Below, piece by piece: positions 25,732 to 35,329 of a stretch of DNA of 64,000 nt. This DNA is from Zonotrichia leucophrys gambelii. Its lineage: Eukaryota; Chordata; Aves; Passeriformes; Passerellidae. The stretch is from positions 8,246,001 to 8,310,000 of the forward strand of contig NC_088175.1 in NCBI RefSeq assembly GCF_028769735.1, written 5' to 3'. The translations under genes were made by a program, and so were the position numbers. The notes beneath the pieces are model-generated. The model searched no databases. It was not told where the DNA came from and was given only the letters and a program-made list of their open reading frames with translations. Numbering within the stretch: the first letter of the stretch is position 1; each line of letters begins with the position of its first letter.

Positions 25732-26195
25732 AACATTCTCACCAGTGCAAAGAATTTACATGTTGCATCATGTGTGGTGTGGAACATAAGGTATGAGCGA
25801 AAAATATAAAAAATAGAAGTTAAATAATGGAACCCTAATATTATCACTTATCATTAGTCTCTAACTGTCCAGTCTGAGACAACATCTTTGATCACTCGCT
25901 AGGCATGATGGCATCTAGGTTGCATTTAAACATGCTATTATGTGCCCAATGCTGTGCATTCTGCCTGCACATCCTGTCTGTTCTTGAACTTGAGTACAGA
26001 TCCCCCAGGCATTTGTAGTGCATGTAATCCCATGTGAGACAGTAGCAGCAGGGGACAAAATGAAGCAAGAGGATTCTATCAGACTGAGTCATTTAAGAGG
26101 AGTTGCTCACTTGACCGGAGTACTGGTCACTTGCCTGAGGCATCTGGTTCAGAAAAAAATAAAATAAAATCAATTTCTCCAGAGATTTCTGTACT

Positions 26196-26270
26196 ATTTT
26201 TGTTGTTTGGTTGTTTTTTTTTTTGTTGGTTTTTTTGTGTTTTTTGGGGATTTTTAAAGATTTTTTTCCC
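26196..26270 (+). repeat. T/G-rich low-complexity tract
   Basis: Runs of 6-13 T are broken by single or double G (GTTGTTTGGTTG, then TTTTTTGTGTTTTTTGGGG). Similar T tracts with GG interruptions occur near 2810, 27340, 29510, 36906-36945, 38500-38560, 47340 and 54750. Confidence 0.8.
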
Positions 26271-27091
26271 CTCAAACATCTTTGATCATAGGGAGGATAG
26301 TGGAAGGTAAGTGCACAGAGTATGGAACATCTGTCTCATATCTAAAGAAATACTTCAGAAACATATGTGTTGATACCAAATGGTTTGCAAAACTCTCATT
26401 ATTCTGAGCCTGTACGTGGCACCAATTTTTGTTCAGGCAAGCATGAAACTGGAGTATGAGCATTTTCTTCTAACACAGATCAGTGGAAGTGGTATCATCA
26501 GATGGTGAATGGGAACGTTCCCTGGAGGGCTGGGTGCAATTTTACTTCAGCATGCAAAGGTTGAGGCTCAGTTGAGTCAGCTGGAAGAATCTAAAGGGAG
26601 TAGGCCTGTATGTGACCTGGGAGAGTTCAGCAGAGATTACAGACATACTTCGTGGAGCATAAGGACCTGGAAAACACAAGGGAAACAGAAGATGACAAGG
26701 TGAACATTGCTGTAGTTTTCCTAGTTACATGTACAATGTGATCACATAGGAAGATCCTAGAGCACGCAAACTTAGTGATCACCCATGGATTATCTTCGTT
26801 ACTTTGCTGTCTATACTCCATAAAGTTTTGCAAATATGAGTGGTTTATTTTAATTAGGAGGTTAATAATTTTGCTGAAACTTAACTTAGTGCTTTTGGAG
26901 TACATTTTTCATCTGTCAGTCAGCAGTATCTTGTAACTCAACTCTGCTTTCACTGAACGATGCTTAAATGAATTGCCTTTTACTGTAGCATAGCAACTTA
27001 TTTATCCAGTCTTCACTGTTTTCAGCCTGTCTTTTTCTCTGTCCCTTAGTAGATCCAGTATCTCAGTGTCTGATACTCTTCTGTGGATTTT

Positions 27092-27215
27092 AACCTGACA
27101 ACACCCCTGTCAGGTAGGAAGTATTATTCTCCCATTTTACAAACATGATAAAATATCGGGACTTGTGCAAGATCACAGACGAAGTTGGGGTATGAGCTGA
27201 GCATTTGGTGTGGGC
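27092..27215 (-). mobile_element. MIR-type SINE core and 3' part
   Basis: The plus strand reads CTGACAACACCCCTGTCAGG, then TAGGAAGTATTATTCTCCC, then ATTTTACAAACATGA, then a degraded CTTGTGCAAGATCACAGACG. This is the classic reverse-complement MIR order: CCTGTGAGGTAGG, tri-nucleotide run, CCCATTTTACAGATGA, then CAAGGTCACACAG. It is an old diverged copy. Confidence 0.7.
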
Positions 27216-30200
27216 CTTTGGGATCTGGATGTATCGAAATATATACTAAATTAGAGTTACTAATCAGGCTGTGCAAGAATAGTAAATGTGGATAGCCTCC
27301 GTTTTTGTAAATAATCATCTTCAACTACTTGTAGGGGTTGTGTTTGGGTTTTTATTTTTTCATATCTAGTTCCAAAGACTATTTAAGCGTTACATAAATT
27401 ACACTAATTACACAAAACTTGAATTTTTAATGCAGATCTTTTTTTTAAACTATGTTATTTCATTTCCATAACATTATTATCAAAATTCATGTGTAGACCT
27501 ACAGTGAAAAAAACAAAAGTATTCTGCATTTATTGCGCACAACATTTCTGTGAGGCAAAAGAAAATATGTAATGAGTCTGGTAAGGCATTCCAGGCTGAC
27601 GTAATAGTGATGAAAAACCCCCTCATTTTGGTGATATCACAGAAAATGATGAAAACCGTGTTTTGTATTTGAGTCTGGAGTGGTGTTTAAGAATTCAAAC
27701 GGCTGGTTTTGGCAGACATCTAATTGTAATACTGTAGCATCGCTGCAGGCAATTTTCTTTGATTTAATTAGATGAACTGTGTTTTTTTTTTCTTTTTGCA
27801 AAAGGCTTTATTATGTAGAAATGAAATATGTATAAATTTAATTTTTAATCTTGTCACTACAGAGTAGGAAGGAATAAGCTGATTCTTTTAATTTATCCTC
27901 TTTGTTTAAGAAAAAAAATTAAATTAATCTTATCACAAATGTTTATGAGTAATTGATTTGAGTTTTGCACTCCAGTCAGAAGTGATAGAGTTAAGATTGC
28001 TCTGTGTTTTTTCTGAATTGAATGCACTGCAACTCTCTTTGAGCGTGTAAACACAAACATTTTGAAGACTCAATGATGTTATTTTTCTTCCAGACTATGA
28101 TAATATTAACACTTAACTCAAAACTTGGAGTACAAAATAGATTAATCCAAAAGATTTACTATGCATTTTTTCTTTGTTTGTTTGTGGATTTTCCATTTGT
28201 CTTTTTGTTTTGGTTAGGTTTTGGCTTTTTTAACATAGTTGTCTGTGAAGTTTAACTCCAAAAAGTAATTGATTACCAAAGACTTTCTTTAGTACTGATT
28301 TCAGGTCTTTTTCTGTGAGCCATACCCAGATGAGGTGATTGTAAGTAAATTAGAAGCAATTATAATTACAGATAATCAACACTACTCATAGAGTTCTATG
28401 TTCTCAGGTTTTAGCAAATATTCCCCACTGTTTCTAGTCAGCTGTCCATTTCACTTTCCTAGATCTGAAAATGTTCATGCAATGTCCAACACTTAGATCA
28501 TGATATTGATTGATTTTTCAGATATTGATTGCTTTGAGGTATCTTCAAAATTCTGTAGAGCCATAGAATCATCCTCATGCTTCTCTCTAAAATGAAGCCA
28601 AAAGCCAAAAATCCAATTTCTTGGATGGAAGCAAAAAATTTCTGCTTCCTTTTTTGAGAGCCAACATTTTGTTCTGTGTTCTAAGATGGCTGATTCAGGA
28701 GCTCTTGAAATCAAGGACAGAATATCCATTGGTTTCAGCACTGAAGCTTTCCCTTGTGTCAAAGCTTTTACTTCATGAAACCTCATTTTTTTACCAGCCT
28801 GACAAAGATGTTTTCTTTCCAGTGGTAATGGGGATGGTAGGACAGTTAATTGAATTATTGTCTGCTGTCAGATTGCTGAAAAAAAGGGCAGGGGAGTATT
28901 TGCATTTTTTTCTTTGCTTGCCATTGAAAAGTGTTGATGCACTTGAAGTTCTTGTCTAGTACCAGTTTTAATAGTAGAGGAGTCCACAGCTATTATCACA
29001 GCTTGGTCAAGGCCATGCAGGGCAAAACTGTGCTCTGACAAATTATCTAATGAATCTTTTTCCTTTCTGTAAATACTTTTATTATGAGGTGTGAAACAGT
29101 AGAAAGTTCATCTTGAATTGTGTATATGTTTCTTATAATGATGAAAGTGATAAGATCTTGCTCTAATCAGAACAGAAGGCTTCTTTTTTATTAACTCCTC
29201 CTTTGACAGAAAAATGTACTTTTCAGTGGACCTGAGCTATTCATAAAATGAAGAGTATTCTTCGAAATTTGCATTTTTGTTTCAAAAAATGTTACTTGGC
29301 ATTAGTTAAATCTAAATTAAAAAAAAAAAAACTTTCAAAGTTAAATCATATGTGCCAATAATTTAAAATAAATATTCAGGTTGATCTGAAATTAAAATAA
29401 TTTCCAACTAGTTCATTTTCACAGCTTGACTCAAATAAATTAATTTATTCATATTTTTCATTCAGGGTACCTAAATTCAAAGCTTTTACTGTGCTGCAAT
29501 TCTTTTTTTGTGTTTGTTATTTGGTTGTTGGGGTTTGCATTAGTGAATGAAAAAACACCAGTGCTAAGCACTTTTTACTTGCATTTTTAAAAAAACTTTT
29601 TTTCCCTTTCATTCACTTTTTAAAATGTCTTTGAATAAATAGAATGTAGATATTTAGCCCAAATCCAGATTTTTTACCAGTTCATGTATTACCAGAGGGG
29701 GTCTGATTTTCTCATGTGATTGTGTTTCAAAGTGGAGCATGCTTAGCTGTCTATTCCTTAGTCCCAAACACTAAATATAGGACTAGCTTGTTCACCAGTG
29801 TAAAAGAGAGTAGCTTCAGAATCTCTCTTAATTCTGCTAAAAATAACAAGCATCTTGCTCCAGATTGCTCAACAGCATTTTTTTTTCCTTACAGTAGAGA
29901 CCCCAGTAGGAAGAGATGATTCTGTAGAGCCAGGAGAAGTTTTCTTTGTAAAAGGGATTGTCTCACCACCTGCTTAAGGATTTTCCTCAAGCCTTTGCTG
30001 CTACAGTGACCAGAGAGCAGCACAGGTTTTGAAGCAAACCCAATGTTTTAAATATTTGTATTGGAGAAAGGAAATCAGCACTGTGAAGATTTTTTCTGGG
30101 GTAGCAGCAGCTCTTGAATAAGGCATTCTGCTTTTGTTTTTATTTTATAAGGAATCTAAACCACATTTGTAGTGTAGATAGTTTGCATGTGCACTGATGT

Positions 30201-30221
30201 GAACTGAGATCAGCATCTGAA
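27216..30221. other. AT-rich unannotated stretch
   Basis: No gene or repeat family is recognised. A pair of antisense open frames near 28493-28959 lacks domains. A segment at about 27700-27800 ('ctaattgtaatactg', 'gatttaattagatgaac') looks enhancer-like but is not separable from background by eye. Confidence 0.45.
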
Positions 30222-30357
30222 CTGGCAGTAAAATGTGCTACAATATAATCTGCTATACCAAGGGGTTGTAAGGAGTAATTATTATTTGCAAAGCTCTTCG
30301 AGTTACTCAGAAGAAAGATGCTATAAAAGTACAAAATAACAAAATGTTATTATTATT
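30222..30357 (+). mobile_element. MIR-type SINE 3' tail
   Basis: After a degraded 'gtaaaatgtgctacaat' comes GGGGTTGTAAGGAGTAATTA, then TTTGCAAAGCTCTTCGAG, then AAGAAAGATGCTATAAAAGT, ending in a TTATTATTATTATA run. This is the MIR/L2-type 3' tail: TTGTGAGGATTAA, GTAAAGCGCTTTGAG, AAAGGCGCTATA, then ATT repeats. The tRNA-like head is not recognisable. Confidence 0.65.
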
Positions 30358-31469
30358 ATAAACTTTCAAATGCCAAAAACTAGGCAGTAATAATAGAAGT
30401 GCTGAAACAACTTTAACAATAGTGATGTGAACACATTAAGCTGTAATAAAGCCAGAGTTAACTAAATCAATCAAGTAGGCCTTGCAAACTGCTTGTTAGG
30501 ACAAAATTGCATCTTTTCTAAAATAAATACAAGAGCATTCTCAGCTGGTGTAAATTAGCCCAGCTCCACTGGAGTCTGAGACTTGGATTTAAAATGAGAG
30601 TTGCATTTTTTTAATTTTTTTTCTCCTTTTTTTCTCTTGTTGCCATTGTTCATCTGTGCATGACTGTCTGTGTGTGTCAACATGTGTGCAGTTGGATGTG
30701 CATGCTGCAGAGACACTAGTGCTAACAAAATTTGTATCAGTTTCACTTGGGAGAAAGGCCAAAGTTATGACATATAAGTTTTATTTCAACAGGAAAAGCC
30801 ACTTGTGTTTCTATCCATGTACAGGTGAAGTTCTGACATTGTTTTGTTTTCATCTGACTTGTGCTCTGTAGAAAATGTCTGCACCAGACTTTGTGGGTGT
30901 TATGTCAAAGAGAGGATGTTTTGGTAAAGCAGAAAAGGCACCATGAGAAAGTATGTTTAAATGTGTAAAATTAGAAGTTATACACTGCTACTTACTAATC
31001 CTCCCCTTCGTTGACTCTTGCCCTGAATAGTCACAATCCTATCAAACAAAACTACTTAACCATCAAATTTACATGATAAGTTAGGCAACTGATTTTGCTG
31101 AAATCAGACAGAAATTTCAAAATGTTTTCAAACAGTTTCAATCAAGCACATTTCCTAATAGTTATAAAGGACTTTTACAGTCTCCAAACCTGGGTAGATC
31201 TTGCTTTTAGAACAGACTCAGGCAACATGTTAATGCCATTATCTAACTACACCAAATTTATATGTCATCTTGTGATTCTTCAGAAAGATAACATATAAAG
31301 CATATATGATTAAGTATGTCAGAATTTGTATTTTGTTGCCATGAGAATGCTCTTTATTTCCTGGAAACAAAATGCTTTTCTTGTAACTATTCTGAAGATA
31401 AAGTTTCCTACTGGTTTATGTTGTCAGCTAAATTTACATCAGCAAAAACAGCACAGAAAGAAGTAAGAG

Positions 31470-31590
31470 ATTCTGAGACTCAGAACAGTTCTGTCACTGA
31501 CTTTCTGTTGCTTTTCCTTCCAGGCTTCTTTTCCTTAGTTAAAAGGAAAACTGTAAAATGAGGGTCATGACACCCAAATTACTCATTGTT
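31470..31590 (+). mobile_element. Probable MIR-type SINE core
   Basis: The order is TTCTGTCACTGACTTTCTGT, a pyrimidine-rich gap, TTTTCCTTAGTTAAAAGG, AAAACTGTAAAATGAGGG, then TCATGACACCCAAAT. It parallels the MIR core (CTGCCACTGACTTGCTGTG ... CCTCAGTTT ... TCTGTAAAATGGGG ... ATGATAC). Divergence is high, so this call is less certain than the other MIR copies. Confidence 0.5.
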
Positions 31591-32101
31591 AAACCAATTA
31601 AAAAAGAGAGTGAGTCTGAGTCTCCGTGATTTCTGATCATTTTCTCATTTTTGATTTCAGACCTAGTAGTGGACCAGGGGAAGAACAAGTGCAAAGGAGA
31701 CGTTAAAGTCCAAAATGCCAAAGAATTTGTATTCTGAACTGTGACTCAGTGACTGATATGGTATGAACCCCAACTCCAAGTCTAAGCAGATGTTTCAAAT
31801 CTGTGTTTGCATATTGCAGCTTGGGACCATGCACAGTTCTAAGAGACTTATTATAATTTATTATTAATAGGAGTAATGATTGATATTGTTGCATTATTTA
31901 ATAATTGCGCTACTTCCACTATTTAATAATAATTATTATTTGCACATGCAGATCAGGTAGTTAAGGTTCTTTTCCATAAGAAATGCAAATAAAGATTAAT
32001 GAGTGATTCATAGCAAGTAAGATAATTTGATAATTTTTCCCCTGCAATTAAGCATCATTTACTTCAAGTGATCCTCAGTATTTTCATTGTGTGCTCAATT
32101 G

Positions 32102-32125
32102 CTCAGTAGTGAAATCACTACTGAG
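32102..32125. repeat. Near-perfect 24-bp palindrome
   Basis: CTCAGTAGTGA (32102-32112), spacer AA, then TCACTACTGAG (32115-32125): an 11-bp perfect inverted repeat with a 2-nt centre. It could form a cruciform or bind a dimeric protein. No function is shown. Confidence 0.9.
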
Positions 32126-32608
32126 ATCACAAGAAATTGTTTCTTTGTCCTGATTACTGGGACATAGCTTATACAATGCTTGTTAGCTCTTTGTCTTGAC
32201 ATCTAAGACTGTAATCCCCTTAAATCAAGAACTAAGTTCTAGTCAACCTCTGCATCATGCCCAAAAAATAGTGTCCCAGACTCTGTAAAATAATTAGTAT
32301 TCTTGTACTAGTAATAAAAATCAAATTTCTGGTGCAAGTATTTCTGAAAAATAAATAAAAAGTAATGTGTTCTAGAAGTACTTGAGAAAACTTTTAGAAC
32401 ACCAATTTCTGTAAATGAGCACTGTGACTGTTGAACAAAGTACCTATTCTCGGAGTAAACAGGGAGGAAAACAGCCAAACTATATTAAACATGGTTAACA
32501 ATTCTTGTCTTTTATTCATAGAAGTATTAGTATTGTATATAAAATTTATATGAAACTTTTAAAATTATATATGTTCTCTATTTAGCTTCTTGTTCTTAGT
32601 GTGGTGAC

Positions 32609-32663
32609 TTTTTCATCTCATCTCTGGTTGATGAGATGAAAAAAGCACAAGATTTTTTGTGCT
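32609..32663. repeat. Two abutting perfect hairpins
   Basis: The first is TTTTTCATCTCATC (32609-32622), loop TCTGGTT, then GATGAGATGAAAAA (32630-32643): a 14-bp stem with a 7-nt loop. The second begins at the next base: AGCACAA (32644-32650), loop GATTTT, then TTGTGCT (32657-32663), a 7-bp stem. Stems are too short for a typical microRNA precursor. Confidence 0.88.
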
Positions 32664-33440
32664 CCAAAGATTTGGAAACATTAAAAAAATAATGTAACAT
32701 ATATGGAGTATTGTAAGACATGAGTTATTGTTTTTCCATCATCTTCTCATGTAAGTATGTAACTAACATCATTATAGGTATCAGTTTTGAATACATGCTG
32801 AAATATTTGTAGGATTGGAATCATACAGAAACCTTGTAACAGGTTAGATTCCTGCCCTCTGATTATCATTCACGATGTAGACATAAGCTGCAGGGTGCAG
32901 AGTCAATCTGTAATCAGTTTGGTTTGTGGGTTTTGGTTTTTTTTCTCCCCCCTATATGGGAAACACTCAGTAACACGCAGCAGCAATAGGATTTTGAGAA
33001 AGTTCTGCTTATGTGAAGGTTTTCTGTTTGGGCAGACACTGCTCAGTATGCAATTAGCAGTGTCCATTCCTGTTTTTATAAGCAGCATTTTAGCAATTAG
33101 GAACTTTTTAATTAAGTCGACTGTGTTCTCAGCTTGAGGCTTTTTGGGTGCACTCTTCCTCAGGAAAGTGAGATAACATTCAACCAAAACTTTCTTTTTC
33201 TGCAGTAGTTCTTCCAGATTCCACTCCCCAACAGGTCAATGCCCCCTTTTAAAGACTTCAACACAATTTTTATTTTTTATTTTTTTTTTTTTTTATATAT
33301 AGCTTGTGTCACCACTGCTACCATCAAGATTCCTCTTTCAATAAGATGCTGATTGGATGAATATGGCTTCCAGTAACTCAGTCTTTGTTTTGTAAAAACA
33401 TTATTACAACATTGTATAACACTTTAGAAATGTTTCAAAT

Positions 33441-33600
33441 TTAGGCTGGCGTGGTGACTTAGCAGACTAGGGGGCTAACATATGGAGTCTGCTACACACT
33501 AGAGACTGTGGTTTTATTGCTGGCACCACTAGTCAAGTCAGGATTAGCAGCCATAGTATTTTCAGCAAGATCTCAGATCACAAGGTCTCAGGTGTGGTTA
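33441..33600 (+). mobile_element. Possible tRNA-derived SINE head
   Basis: GGCTGGCGTGGTGACTTAGC resembles a polymerase III A box region, and about 60 bp later ACTGTGGTTTTATTGCTGGC resembles a degraded B box (GGTTCRANNCC) in tRNA-like spacing. The following sequence is not a family I recognise. It could be an old tRNA SINE or chance. Confidence 0.35.
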
Positions 33601-33769
33601 TCTAATCCTTGCCAGAAGTAGGAAAAATATTGATGGGTGAAAGTAAAGACTGATTGAGTATATTCAGAGGGATACTTTTGCTACAAAGGCTACATTTTTC
33701 TTAGGATTAAACAATTTCCTTTGTTTTCCATTAACTCAATCAAGCAGTTCGAAATTCAAAACATGCTCC

Positions 33770-33955
33770 AAATGGTAGCCCTTGCTGGGTGCAGAGGCAC
33801 CCGTCGGGACAGCGACCCTGAATAGGATACGGCTGGAACCTCTCCTCGTCCGCGGCTGCAGCTGTGTGTGCGCCAGACCTTGAAAAACAATCTGAGGAGC
33901 AAGCAAACAAGCAAACAAACAGATTCCTTTTCATATGAACTCGCAGCACGGGCAG
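33770..33955. promoter_or_regulatory. Small CpG cluster
   Basis: About ten CpG dinucleotides occur within some 160 bp (for example CCCGTCGGGACAGCGACCC and TCGTCCGCGGCTGC) in surroundings almost free of CpG. This is smaller than a usual CpG island. It could be a weak promoter, an enhancer or a recently inserted GC-rich piece. No exon is recognised. Confidence 0.3.
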
Positions 33956-34257
33956 GATCCCAAGCAAAATGTCTCTCATCTCAGCCCTGTCTCTGCTGGT
34001 GGAAAGCAGAGAAAAGAGGAAAAAGTTCTTTGGGAAAGACAAGCTGGCTGGGAGTGGGAATAATATACTTTAGGTGTTGATTATAGTGTAATAAATAATG
34101 GTGAGATTTCATTAGAAAGCAAAATAATGCATCTGTAGGAGAAAACGGATCCCATTAGAGAGCTGTGCAGAGCCTTCTTTTTTATTTCATGGTTGAAGTA
34201 CAAAGTGACAATATCAGAACAAAAATAAAATAAGAGGGGGAATGCATTCTCTATCTT

Positions 34258-34299
34258 AAAAAAAGAAAAGTAAAAGAAAAGAAAAGAAAAAGAAAAGTG
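34258..34299 (+). repeat. Short AAAAG-type purine run
   Basis: AAAGAAAAG and GAAAA units are broken by a single T. It lies about 220 bp before the giant pyrimidine tract and has the opposite strand bias. Confidence 0.8.
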
Positions 34300-34510
34300 G
34301 CAGCTAAAGCCAATAAAGTCCTTTATTTGAATGCCATTAGTGGGTTTGGCAGCCATCCGCACCATCTACTTCAGAGGAGCACTGCACAGATTAAGAGAGG
34401 CTGGATGCTAATTTGCACATATGGAAATGCTTTTTCTCGCCGTTCCGATGGCTCTGTTGTGGACAGATGGAATTAGTGAGCACTCCAAAGCCGTGAAGGC
34501 AAACACATAA
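34300..34510. promoter_or_regulatory. Possible conserved non-coding element beside the pyrimidine tract
   Basis: The segment has normal complexity and carries GCTAATTTGCACATATGG (34408-34425; homeodomain/octamer-like core plus CATATG E-box), CCATTAG, and CpGs in CTCGCCGTTCCGATGG (34437-34452). These are common in vertebrate enhancers. There is no direct evidence of conservation here. Confidence 0.25.
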
Positions 34511-34517
34511 AAAAAAA

Positions 34518-34546
34518 TTCCCCCTCTCTTTTTTCTCTCTCTTTTT

Positions 34547-34633
<87 letters not shown>

Positions 34634-34970
34634 TCTCTCTTTCTTTTCTTTCTTTTCTTTCTTTCTTTCTCTTTCTTTCTTCTTTCTTTTCTCTCTTCTT
34701 TCTTTCTCTCTTTCTTCTTTCTCTCTCTTCTTTCTTTCTTTCTTCTTTCTTTCTCTCTCTTTCTTTCTCTTCTTCTTCTCTTCTTCTTCTCTCTCTTCCT
34801 TCTTTCTTCTTCTCTTCTTTCTCTTCTTTCTCTTCCTTTCTTCTTCCTTCTTTCTTCTTCTTCTTCTCTCTTCTTTCTTCTTTCTTCTTCTTTCTTTCTC
34901 TTCTCTCTTTTTCTCTTCTTCTTTCTTTTCTCTCTTTCTCTTCTCTCTCTTTCTTTCTCTCTCTCTTTCT

Positions 34971-35001
<31 letters not shown>

Positions 35002-35329
35002 CTTCTTTCTCTTCTTTCTTCTCTTCTTTCTTTCTTCTTTTCTTTCTTTCTTTCTTTTCTTTCTTTCTTTCTTTCTTCTTTTCTTTCTCTTCTTTCTTTC
35101 TCTCTCTTCTTCTTTCTCTCTCTTCTTCTTTCTTCTCTTCTTTCTCTTCTTCTCCTTTCTTTCTTTCTTCTTTCTTTCTCTTCTTTCTTTCTTTCTTTCT
35201 TCTTCTCCTCTTTCTCTTTCTTTCTCCCTTTCTCCCTTTCTCCCTTTCTCCCTTTCTTCCTTTCTTCCTTTCTTCCTTTCTTCCTTTCTTCCTTTTTCCT
35301 CCCTCTCTCTCTCTTTCTTTCTTTCTTTC
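34518..35329 (+). repeat. 812-nt uninterrupted pyrimidine tract (CTTT/CCTT/CT microsatellite)
   Basis: No A or G is seen from 34518 to 35329. It begins with CT-rich sequence, then a perfect (CTTT) array of about 20 units (34554-34632), then over 500 bp of irregular CTTT/CTT/CT mixtures, then 8-mer arrays (35221-35292), then CT and CTTT again. Such mirror-rich homopurine-homopyrimidine DNA can form intramolecular triplex (H-DNA). Minus-strand open frames of about 310 codons encode only Lys/Glu/Arg over the tract and are artefacts. Confidence 0.97.
35221..35292 (+). repeat. Ordered 8-mer arrays: 4 x TTTCTCCC then 5 x TTTCTTCC
   Basis: Inside the pyrimidine tract, four perfect TTTCTCCC units (35221-35252) are followed without a gap by five perfect TTTCTTCC units (35253-35292). 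The two units differ by one C/T change at the same position. This shows local spread of a variant by slippage or unequal exchange. Confidence 0.93.

Larger units (their letters stand above)
24047..27091. other. Unannotated stretch containing a homeodomain-motif cluster and a T/G tract
   Basis: No gene is recognised. The segment 25050-25340 carries open frames on the minus strand without a recognisable domain. The motif cluster (25553-25731) and T/G tract (26196-26270) are listed separately. Confidence 0.45.
31591..33440. other. AT-rich unannotated stretch with inverted repeats
   Basis: No gene is recognised. It contains AT-rich runs with TAATAATTATTATT at about 31895-31945 and the two inverted-repeat features listed separately. 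A T tract ends at about 33293. Confidence 0.45.

Noticed and set aside
32609..32663. Hairpins considered as a microRNA precursor
   Set aside because: Stems of 14 and 7 bp are too short for a normal precursor hairpin.
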